From Sesamum alatum (lineage: Eukaryota; Streptophyta; Magnoliopsida; Lamiales; Pedaliaceae): a DNA stretch of 64,000 nt. The notes under the pieces were generated by a model. The model searched no databases. It had not been told where the DNA came from and saw only the letters and a program-made list of their open reading frames with translations. The stretch is from contig JACGWO010000005.1 of assembly GCA_034509735.1 (NCBI GenBank), positions 32,208,479 through 32,272,478 of the forward strand. Reading direction: 5' to 3'. Made by a program: the position numbers and the translations under genes. Shown in pieces: positions 38,580-47,756 of this stretch. Numbering within the stretch: the stretch's first letter is position 1; the number at the start of each line of letters is the position of its first letter.

Positions 38580-39095
38580 AGCTTGAGGCACCTCGAACCG
38601 GTGTGGTCCGCCCCAGCTCGAGTCACCTTGAGCTGGTGCACTGCCCAGCTCGAGGCGGTCGCTGGTGAGCTGGCCCAGCTCGAGCTGGTGCTCGAGGCAC
38701 TGCCTCGAGCCCCGGGCAGAGCCGGCGAACCACCCCAGCTCGAGGCACCTGCCTCGAGCCGCGGGTCCGCGGGCTGGTGCTCGAGGCAGTGCATGGGTGG
38801 TCCGCGGGCCGGCGGCTCGAGGCAGGTGCTGGTGAGGCAGGTGCTCGAGGCACTGCCTCGAGCTGCTCTCGGGCAGAGCCGGCGGCTCGAGGCAGGTAGT
38901 GCATGGGTGGTCCGCGGGCCGGCGGCTCGAGGCAGGTGCTGGTGAGGCAGGTGCTCGAGGCACTGCCTCGAGCTGCTCTCGGGCAGAGCCGGCGGCTCGA
39001 GGCACCTACCTCGAGCCGGGGCTGGTGCTCGAGGCAGTGCCTCGAGCTCGGTGGTGCGCCCCTCGAGCTTGCGTGGGGCGGCCCGGGCCGGGGTG
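38580..39095. repeat. GC-rich CTCGAG palindrome repeats inside the retroelement
   Basis: Dense repeats of CTCGAGGCA and its complement TGCCTCGAG, many arranged as inverted pairs such as CTCGAGGCACTGCCTCGAG. A tandem duplication with a 110-bp period spans about 38790-39009. The segment 39015-39095 recurs almost unchanged at 40682-40762. All six frames stay open for long stretches because of the composition, so the long Arg/Ala/Glu/Pro frames here are not genes. Confidence 0.75.
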
Positions 39096-40800
39096 TCACC
39101 TGCCGCCCCTTAGCCAAGACGGTCGGCAGTGACTTGTGGAGGACGTGCGGGCGGCAAGGGGATGCCGGCCGGCACGCAGGTGCACAAACGGCAAGTGAGC
39201 AGAGACTCTTACCGATTGGGGATCGCAATACTGTTCGTATGGGAACTTCCTTGATGTGTGAGGATGCTATCCGCCAAGTATGAAGTCGTTTCACGGAGTT
39301 ATAAGGGCGACTACCGGGCGCCATCCCATGCGCGAGCAGGAGATTGAAGTGCGAAGCAGAGTGCTTTATCTTTCGAGATTTGCAAAACTGTTTCAATGGT
39401 GTGTTCTATGGAGTGTTGGGAACATCTCCACCAAGTTTCAGAGTTAGACGGTTCCGATTGAGTAGGAAACGGCGATGATGTTTGGAGCCTGCCAGTGCAG
39501 TGGCGAGAGGCCTGTTTCAGATTATTGCGAGGGCAATTCCCGAACGATGGATGATCGGATGGGGCAGAAACTGTGGATTTGTGATGTAGACGTCGTAGGC
39601 TACGCAACGGTTCAAGCGGGACGTGATTTGGACGTCGGACGAGGGAGATAGCAAAAAGGTGCGCTCCTCGGCCACTTTAATGTCTACTGCTGGAATAAGG
39701 GAAAATGTTTTTAAGCCTATTATAAGGGGGGCATGCAGTGGTGAGCTCCAGCCAGCCTCCCCCGTGCAACAAGACACTAAATGAGCAACCTTTGGGGGCA
39801 TGTTGGGGCCTCCAAGGGCCGGATTTAGGCACCTCGAAGGGAGGGCTAAAGTCCCCGAAAGGTATGGGAACCGGACGGGCGGCGTAGGGCCAGGATGGCC
39901 TACGTTGGGCAAGAAAAGGGTCGAGAGGTTCCAAGCGACGCGCAAGGTTGCCCCGCGGGCTGCGGGAAATCAGGGGCAACACCTTTAGGCCGAATGAGCA
40001 ATCGAGGCAAGCACTCTAAGACCTCGTGAGCTAACTCGTGACATGCGCTATTGGGTTCTAGCCATTCACGGGGGTCCGTTGGCTAAGATAGGCGGTCGTG
40101 GGGCGACGCCGCTATGTGGGCAAATGTGAGGCCACGCCGAAAGGCAAGAAGGCATGTCGGGCATGCCGTGCGGGATTGATGTGAGATATTGGCATCCGAA
40201 TTAGGCCACGGACTTGTGATGTTGTCCTACTCGGGCGAGGCATACGAGACGGGCATGGTGAAGACATGCGCCGGTGATGCACCGAGTGAACGTTGAGCAT
40301 GCGAGGGGCGTTGTGGGCAAGAATGGCCCATAGTGCCGAGAAGGAGCAAGGATGGTCCGAGCCATTGCGAGATGTATCGAAAGGACCCGAGATTGTGGGC
40401 GAGATACATGATGGCAAGCTAGCTAGTTGGGGGCCGGACATGAAGACACGCAAGGCGTGCGGGCCGCGACCCTCGGCAAACATGGGCATTTCGGATAAGC
40501 GAGTGCCGGGCACAAGGTGCCGCATAGGGATGCGTTCGAATGTCGCGCTGGTGAGCTGTGAGTGTCGAAGACACACGACGGGAATGCCGTTAGGACTCGA
40601 ATGGACGAAGGCTGGTCGAAGGTTGAGTGCAACCTGAGAGGCATCACGGGCGAAAAAGATATATTCCGCTGCGACAAAAGAGTCCGGGGCTGGTGCTCGA
40701 GGCAGTGCCTCGAGCTCGGTGGTGCGCCCCTCGAGCTTGCGTGGGGCGGCTCGGGCCGGGGTCACGGGACCAGGTCGAGGCACGGTCATGGGGAGGATAT
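39096..40800. other. Retroelement interior of unknown function
   Basis: GC-rich sequence bounded by two near-identical 80-bp direct repeats (39015-39095 and 40682-40762). Open frames exist on both strands (up to about 250 codons) but show no domain I know and have base composition that suppresses stops. It may be a captured or decayed segment. Confidence 0.4.
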
Positions 40801-40870
40801 TGCGTCCGCTGGGATTTGAGCCCAGGTCAAAATGTTTGAAGTAAGAGACCTCAACCACTCCACCATCCCA
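40799..40870 (-). other. tRNA-like sequence (degenerate)
   Basis: On the minus strand the T-arm is perfect: stem CTGGG, loop CTCAAAT, stem CCCAG (40809-40825), close to a B-box. Upstream, TGGAGTGGTTGAGG resembles an A-box/D-arm. The acceptor ends do not pair and no convincing anticodon arm is present, so this is a relic, not a working tRNA. Confidence 0.35.
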
Positions 40871-41579
40871 TGTTTTTTGTTCATTTTTGCTCTTACTCTC
40901 TACTAGTAGAGGTTACAATCTTTCATGTATTTTGAGAAATTTCGACGTCGTCTTCGAAAGATGTGACTCTCCATCACACTAGAGGATTTTCATGCATCAT
41001 GGAAAATGTGATGGGTGCATCACACTAGAGGTTACTCTTTTTTTTTTTTTTTTTTTTAACTTTTCTCCACCTAACGAGAAGGTGTTTGACCTATGCTCTT
41101 TCCGTAGGGCGCTAATTACCGCGGTGGCACAACACTTCTGCAGGAGGAGCGGGTGCTCAACCTCCGCCCCCAAGAGGGGGCGTGTTTGGCCTCCGATTTT
41201 CCCTTAAGGATCTCCTTGGGATGACACTCTTAGGAAAATGAGGAGGGGTTCGACCTCCCCTTCCCTTGAGGGCGCTTCTCTTTGGGACGACCCATTTCAG
41301 GAGGGGGAGGCCTCTTTCTCGAGATCACACTCCTCTTGGAGAATGAGGAGGAGGTGGATCATTCTCGTGACAGAGCCCCCCAAGACCTTGGGGAAGACGA
41401 GAGCGTAGCTATTATTTATTTATTAGTATTTCGAATAGCTTTCTCCGACTTGTATGGTCGGATATTTTGGCCTGTAATTCGGCACTATTTAGCTCTCATG
41501 AATGTAGTACTCATTATTGTGTTTTCATTACTTTACCGAAGTTATTTCAAGGGATATTTTTGCTCATGTCCGGAGTTGA

Positions 41580-42050
41580 TCTTTTACCAACTTCTAGGAG
41601 GGCAAAGTTTCTGTGGTCGTATTCTTGACGAGGATATCAAGTTTAATCCGTGGGGATGTTGCCTCAAGGGATACTTGCTCATGTCCCGGAGTTTCCGGGG
41701 CGATGTTTCTTACGACGATCTCAAATTTCATCTAAGAAGACATTGCCTCAAAGGATACTTGCTCATGTCCCGGAGCTGGTCTTTTACCAACTTCAAGGGG
41801 AGGCAAAGTTTCTGGGGCGATGTTTCTTACGACGATCTCAAATTTCATCTAAGAAGACATTGCCTCAAAGGATACTTGCTCATGTCCCGGAGCTGGTCTT
41901 TTACCAACTTCAAGGGGAGACAAAGTTTCCGGGGCGATGTTTCTTACGACGATCTCAAATTTCATCTAAGAAGACATTGCCTCAAAGGATACTTGCTCAT
42001 GTCCCGGAATTGGTTTTTTACCAACTTCAAGAGGATGCAAAGTTCCCGTG
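41580..42050. repeat. 117-bp tandem repeats inside the retroelement
   Basis: The word cgatgtttcttacgacgat recurs at 41701, 41818 and 41935, an exact 117-bp period. A diverged partial unit lies before the first. Later copies are nearly identical. Because 117 is divisible by 3, a plus-strand frame (41282-42067, 261 codons) stays open with a 39-residue repeat, but it is antisense to gag and has no known domain. Confidence 0.8.
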
Positions 42051-42347
42051 AGTTTTTATTTTTTTAGACTACGACAAGAAAATTAACTTCATTACTCAAT
42101 GTTCGCATTACAACGTCTTAGGGGAAATCAAAAGGGGCGAAGGATTTGTTGACCTCCTGCTCGAGCTTTCTCCTATTACAAGTGAATAGCCAAAAAATAA
42201 TTTTACCTGCTATGCGAACTTAAGGTTACTACTTCGTAGCGAGGGAGTCTTTTCTCGCCGATCCTTATGAGATCATGAGATGACTTTTGCATGGGGTGCA
42301 CGGCCTTGCTTCCCCTCGCTACAAGCTCGATGTGTGGCTCGAGCTCA

Positions 42348-43913
42348 TCATGGGGTGTGCGGCCTAGCGCTCGTCATGGGGTGCACGGCCGCATCCTCCT
42401 GGTCAAATTGGCGTCCTCGTGAATGTTGGGTGACATACTCTTTCAAGTGTCCCCATTGGATCAATTTCTCTATCTCATTTTGGAGGTGATGACATTCTTC
42501 AGTCGTATGACCGATGTCATGGTGGAAGCGGCAAAATCTGTCGGACTTTAGCCTCTTAGGATTGTCCTTCATTTTTCTCGGCCATTGGTCAATCAGCCCT
42601 TGTTGCTCCGCCACGACTAATATTTCTCCTCTAGTGGCGTTCAAAGGGGTGTAGTGCGTAAATCTGGCGGGGGGCACATGCTTGCATTCCTCCTTCCGCT
42701 GCTCATTTTCTTCCTCTCTACCTTTTCTCTTTACATTGAGGGTAGGATCCGTAGCTTGCGATTCCTCGATTCTGATGTACTTTTGTGATCACAGGAGTAA
42801 GTCTTCCAAAGTACTGGGGGGTTTTCCGGCTATAGACTCTTTGAACCTTCCTGGAAGCAAGTTTTGTTGCATAACGCTAGCCAACAATTCGTGGTTAACA
42901 TGGGGCACCTCATGCACGGCCTCCACGAATCTTTGAACGTAATCCCTTAAGGACTCCATCTCCTTCTGGTAGATGGTGAAAAGGTACGCGGCCGTTTTTG
43001 GGACTTTCTTGTTCATAGAGAAGTAATGTAAAAAATGTTGGGTTAGTTGCTCGAGGCTGGAGATAGCTCCAACTGGTAGTTGATTGAACCAAGTTAGAGC
43101 ACACTTTGTAAGCGTAGTGCGAAAGACCTTGCAGTACGCGGCATCACTCAAGTCGTACCAGTCAATTTTAGCATAAAATTTGTCTAAGTGTTCTTGTGGG
43201 TCTCCCGTTCCACCGTACTCCGGGAGGTTTGACACTTTAACGCCCGTCGGAAGCGCCTTGGCTAGGATTGCCGTGCAGAAAGGGGTACGTCTTGGAGGAG
43301 CCACGACTACGGGGAGATAAGGGTCCTCTACTCCCCTCGAGAGTATAGGTGTTGTGGGTTGCCTTGGCTGTTGGGGGAGTCGATCTTGTTCCTGGACAAC
43401 CTCCGGTTTAGATACCCTGCTATTCACCCCCTTCCGCCTCTGCTCATTCTCCTCGGGAGCCGAGGACTCTTCTCGACTTCGACAAGGAGAATGAGGTGGC
43501 GGGTTCATGGGGTGATTAGTTGCAAATTGAGCTATCACTTGAGTGGCTGCTCGGTTGGATGCGTCATGGATCAACGCTAGTAAGGCCTCTTGCGTCAACT
43601 GGATCGTCGGACCTTCGGGTGGAACTCATTGGACAGGGTGATTCCACCAAGGGGGTGGTGTTTGTTCACCAGGTGGTTCTTTGCCAGGGGGTAGAGATTG
43701 TTCACGGGGATAAAGTGCTTCCTCCTGAGGCACTTGTTCATGGGGTGGCAAGGCCCTCCCGTTTGGCTGGGGTTGTTCATGGGGTGAAAGGTTCGTCCCA
43801 TGTTGTGGTGACTGTTCACGGGGTGGGTTTTGCTCTACTCTGTTTTCGTGCGTTTCTTGGGCACTGTCCACCCGTTGAACATCGCGAGCACACGACCTAG
43901 TTTGCATTCTCAA
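42348..43913 (-). pseudogene. Retrotransposon gag gene, interrupted by two in-frame stops
   Basis: One minus-strand frame runs from an ATG at 43913 to a terminal stop at 42348-42350. It is broken by TGA stops at 43626-43628 and 42789-42791. The N-terminal part is rich in Pro/Glu/His. The middle has the retrotransposon gag domain (YGGTGDPQEHL, ALTWFNQLP). The C-terminal part has a Cys/His zinc-binding-like motif (CRFHHDIGHTTEECHHLQ), the usual layout of Ty3/Gypsy gag. Gag coats the RNA in the virus-like particle. The stops suggest this copy cannot make full-length Gag unless they are read through. No pol frame follows. Confidence 0.82.
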
Positions 43914-43928
43914 TGTCGGGGCAATAGT

Positions 43929-43947
43929 TTCTCACAGACGGCGCCAA
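43929..43947 (-). other. Primer-binding site
   Basis: On the minus strand TTGGCGCCGTCTGTGAGAA follows the LTR directly. TGG pairs with the CCA end of a tRNA. The same region in the remnant at 6246-6264 differs at only two bases. Confidence 0.7.
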
Positions 43948-44223
43948 TGATGTGGTAGTGGTGTTTAGTAAAGGATTAATCGGGAAAAATTGCCTCGACA
44001 CAATTGCACCCCAAGTCTTTAGTGAGAGAAATATTGTATGAGAGGTCAAATCAATGAATAGTAGCTTAGTATTAAAAAATAATATATCTTGTATTTATAG
44101 TGATTTGGTTATTTTATGGTAAAATAGAGTGCATATATTTACCATGTGGTATACGTATGAAAATTACCATTATACCCTTGTAAGTAAATTATTATTAAAT
44201 TATTATTACTATAATATACATCA
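43948..44223 (-). repeat. LTR (5' LTR of the element)
   Basis: 276 bp and the partner of 37974-38249. It is the promoter-side LTR for the minus-strand gag frame because the PBS lies directly inside it. Confidence 0.9.
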
Positions 44224-44228
44224 GATAC

Positions 44229-45835
44229 ATATATAAAGGTAATTTATCATTCATTTTATTTTTATTTTCATTCAATTATATGAATATAATAAAAGTTTAA
44301 GTTATGTCTTATCATTGAATGTTTTTCTGTTGCTAGTATATATTTATGTTAATTAGAAGTTGCAAGCGTATTGTGCATGGACAATTAACATTTATCTTAT
44401 TCTTTGTTAATTTTTTTATAAAAAGGTAGCTATAAGAATTATAAATATGACATAAAGTTTTTGTTCTAGAAAATATAATTATTAATAATTATTTGTTAAG
44501 TACTAATATAAATTATTATGCGGTTTGAAATAATTGCAAGTTATAGTTATTTGACCCCTCTAATTAAATATGAAAATTTATGCTAAATCCCCTTGACTCC
44601 TGAAATGAATAAATATAACTTGTATTTGAAGATAATACTAATATTCATCAGCATATTCTAATAATATAATTATGACTTATACAAAAGTAAATATTCTTTC
44701 CAATATAGTTCAAGAGAAATGAAACAGAATTCATATGATATCATTAATCATTATAAAATTTAGTTGATGCCGCTAGAAAAAATATGAATCTTTGTCATGG
44801 CTAATTATCACAAAAAAAGTGAAAAAGTGTTGTAAATAATCATTAGACACAACTATACAATAATTATTAGTCGTCGTTTTTAATAGACATTCTAAAATAT
44901 TAGTCATAGTTAAAAATGATGGTAAATAATTTGATCATGGCTAAAAACTATGATAAATATTTTGAACGTAATTAACACTATGACAAATATTTATTTGAGA
45001 ATTCCTTTTTTTTTTCTTTAAGAATATAACGCTTTGTTTGGATCCATTTTTGGGTGATTTGACTTGTTTTGTAAAAGTAGAGAGAGAAATTGAAAGATAA
45101 GTGGGTATGTTTTGGGAGTTCGTAGTATGTTTGGATTTATTTTTGGAGATAAAGTAGAATATATTGAGATATGTTATTGTATGTTTGGATTTGTTTTTGT
45201 TGAATAAAATACTATTTTATATCAAATCATGAATAGTGTGTATGTATAGTGCATATATATGCATATATATATATATGAAAGTTGTTAGGTATATTTTATT
45301 TTAATTTACTTAATGATTTTTTATTTTATATCATATTAATATCTAATAGAATCCAACTCTACATACACTTTCTATATAATATTATATAGTTATATTATTA
45401 TTTTGGGTTTGTGTATATTCTTGGTTTGTGTATATATATATATATATATATTTAGAGAAAGTGATCCCACACAATGCATTGAAGAAGAAATTAATATGAT
45501 ACAGTTGTATACGGTTAGTGATTTCAAATTCAACCCTCTCTCTAAACTATATTTTGTAGAATATTACTTTTTTCCTTTTTTTTATACAATCCATTATTTT
45601 GATCCAAGTGTAATTTTAATTTCTGAAATATCATCAAATCGTCAGTTGCATAGTAATTAACATAAATTTGGGTGCAATTGGTGCAATGATATTTAATTAA
45701 CGTAAATTAATTAACGTAAATTCTACATTTGGGTGCAACGATAATTAATTAACGTAATATTAAAATAAAGTTATAACTACACACAACGTAAATTAAATAT
45801 ATAAATATATTTGGTGCATACCGTTATTATGGAGC
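44229..45835. other. Intergenic DNA with transposon-like words
   Basis: No gene. 44770-45030 repeats words such as 'catggctaaaaactatg' and 'atgacaaatatttat' that are also found at 31965-32085. From about 45030 there is sequence beginning 'gctttgtttggatcc', typical of decayed hAT-like ends, with TA microsatellites near 45255 and 45432. Confidence 0.4.
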
Positions 45836-45988
45836 GTCTAGTTCTGCAACATCATCAAGTCGGTTGCATATGAATGCAGATGATGATGATAATGTTGAAG
45901 ATGAACCAATACAAAATATGGGTGAAGAAATAAGAAGATCTCGGCGCCAACAGCACCGACGGACTTGTGGGACGGGCGGTCATTTTTA
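45836..45988 (+). pseudogene. Short relic of a transposon-linked coding end
   Basis: A plus-strand frame in AT-rich DNA reads an acidic stretch (MNADDDDNVEDEPIQNMGEE), then a basic one (RRSRRQQHRRTCGTGGHF), and stops. Basic tails ending CGTGGH recall the C-termini of plant-mobile-domain proteins carried by transposons. No upstream domain remains. This is a weak call. Confidence 0.3.
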
Positions 45989-46094
45989 AGAATTATAATT
46001 ATTATAATTAATTTTTTAAAATTTATTTTTTGATTTAAATATAATTTTTTCTATGTAATTATATATTTTTTACATTTATTTAAATATTCGGAGA

Positions 46095-46096
<2 letters not shown>

Positions 46097-46169
<73 letters not shown>
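46097..46169. repeat. (AAT)n microsatellite
   Basis: About 24 consecutive ATA/AAT units followed by an A-rich stretch. Confidence 0.9.
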
Positions 46170-46193
46170 CAATAAAAAAAAAGAAAAAAGGTG

Positions 46194-46327
46194 AAGTCGA
46201 ACTCACGGAGCTCGACTTCAAGTCGAACTCCGAGAGTTCGACTTCATATCGAACTCATGGAGTTCGACTTCGAATTTATAAAAAAAAAAATTCGGTAAAG
46301 TCGAACTCTTTGAGTTCGACTTTACTA
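46194..46327. repeat. Cluster of GTCGAACTC/GAGTTCGAC inverted repeats
   Basis: Four short palindromic units with the form GTCGAACTC-n-GAGTTCGAC lie in 130 bp. The first three are contiguous and the last is separated by an A run. Outer words gaagtcgaactc and gagttcgactttac also mirror each other, so the whole cluster can fold. Confidence 0.75.
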
Positions 46328-46836
46328 GTACATCACGTGGTCAATCAATCAAAAATCACAAACCAAAAACAATGAAAAATAACCATAAACTAAAAACAAA
46401 AACAAGTGAATAATGAAAGTAAAATACATTTTAAAAGTCAAAATGAGCCAAAACAATCTTTAAAAAATTGTGCCAAACATTGGGTCTGTTTTGAGCTGTT
46501 TCAGAAACAGCCCAAAAACAAACCCAAACACAGTGTAAGTTTCTCCAGGCCTAAATCCACAACTCTCTCTCTCTCTTCGCAAGAGAAAGTAAAAAGTCAA
46601 TCTGACTGTCTCATAATATAACAAGGGTAAAATTGGGCAGTTGGCCAAAACTATTAACGGCGTCAAACATTACTAACCGCATTAAACATTAGTGACAAGT
46701 GATTTGAATCTAACAAAAGAGAAGGGAATTTTTTGTCAATTTATAAATACAAGGGGGCAAAACACATGGATTTTTTTTTTTTTTTTTTGTAATTAACCCC
46801 TTTTTTCATTCAATTTAATGAATATAATAAAATTTA
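46328..46836. other. Intergenic DNA, nothing recognised
   Basis: A short plus-strand frame (46406-46621) is rich in Lys/Ser/Asn and shows no domain. The stretch ends in a T run near 46770-46790. Confidence 0.5.
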
Positions 46837-47275
46837 GGATAAATTACAGCTACCTTCTATGAGGTTTGACATAATTACAAATACCCATTCGTTGTTTAAA
46901 AAATTACAAATACCCCCAAAGATTTATAACCATCAAACAAACAACCCATTTCCATCCAAATTTATGGGTGAACTGACTAAAATGCCCTTATGCAATAAAT
47001 TGAATTTTTTTTTATTTAATTCTTAAAACTTTTTGAATTTTTTTAGACTACAATGTGCAAGGAGAGGTTTTTTAAGTTTTTTTACACAGATGAACAATAA
47101 TGCAATTTGGCTCGATTAATTTTTTAAAATTAATAAAAAAAATCAAGGGCAAAATGGTCAATTTCAGACATTTGGTTAAAAATTACAAACCTCAGGTGGG
47201 TATTTGTAATTTTTCAAACAATGAGGAGGTATTTGCGATTATGCCCAACCTCAGGGAGGTGGCTGTAATTTACCC
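46837..47275. mobile_element. Foldback MITE, 'taaattacagc' family, copy 2
   Basis: The left end (ggataaattacagctacctt) is mirrored at the right end (gaggtggctgtaatttaccc). Inner mirrored words include 'tttgacataattac'/'gcgattatgcccaa' and 'aaaatgccctta'/'gggcaaaatgg'. Same layout as 6622-7045 and 52382-52795. Confidence 0.7.
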
Positions 47276-47756
47276 AAAAATTTAAGTTATGTCTAATCAC
47301 TGAATGTGCTTTTTGCCAATATATATTTTTATTTTTTTTATAAGTATATATATTTATGTTAATGATGAGGATTTTAAAGAAAGTTCATGGTATAGGATCC
47401 ATAAAGTTGTAGATTATTGACGATGATGTAAATGAATAAATGATGTTATTACTGATAAGTTTATATGATCTTCAACTTCCCATTTCAGTAAGAATTTTCT
47501 TAGGTTCACATCACACTTACCTTAAAGGACTGTTGAAAGAAGAATAGTACAAGAAGAAATCAGGGAACCAAAGTCACCAAGATAAGCTATGTCAATGATA
47601 AAGAACAAGCTACGATCATATGAACACAAACAACTTAATCTGTTTCGAATTGAATTCCAATAATGTTTTCTTTTTTCTGGCATTCGAGATGGAAAAATGG
47701 ATTTCCAACCAACAAAAGATCAAGTGAAGTCATTCTGGTAAGAAATAAAATGCTCC

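Larger units (their letters stand above)
37974..44223 (-). mobile_element. Non-autonomous gag-only LTR retrotransposon (TR-GAG type)
   Basis: A complete 6250-bp element bounded by 276-bp LTRs (37974-38249 and 43948-44223), each TGATG...CATCA, and flanked by the 5-bp target duplication GATAC (37969-37973 and 44224-44228). The LTRs differ at 3 sites, all transitions. It reads on the minus strand: a PBS directly inside the right LTR, then a gag frame, then about 4 kb with no recognisable protease, reverse transcriptase, RNase H or integrase, and a polypurine tract at the left LTR. Ty3/Gypsy-like gag without pol fits the TR-GAG class, which depends on enzymes from other elements. The interior contains GC-rich CTCGAG repeats, a tRNA-like word and 117-bp tandem repeats. 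Confidence 0.88.

Noticed and set aside
38562..39396. Long frames on both strands around 38.5-39.4 kb
   Set aside because: The GC-rich repeats suppress stop codons in all six frames. The peptides are low-complexity Arg/Ala/Glu/Pro with no domain.
40112..40858. 248-codon minus-strand frame in the retroelement
   Set aside because: It begins in the tRNA-like relic and has no known domain; composition explains its length.
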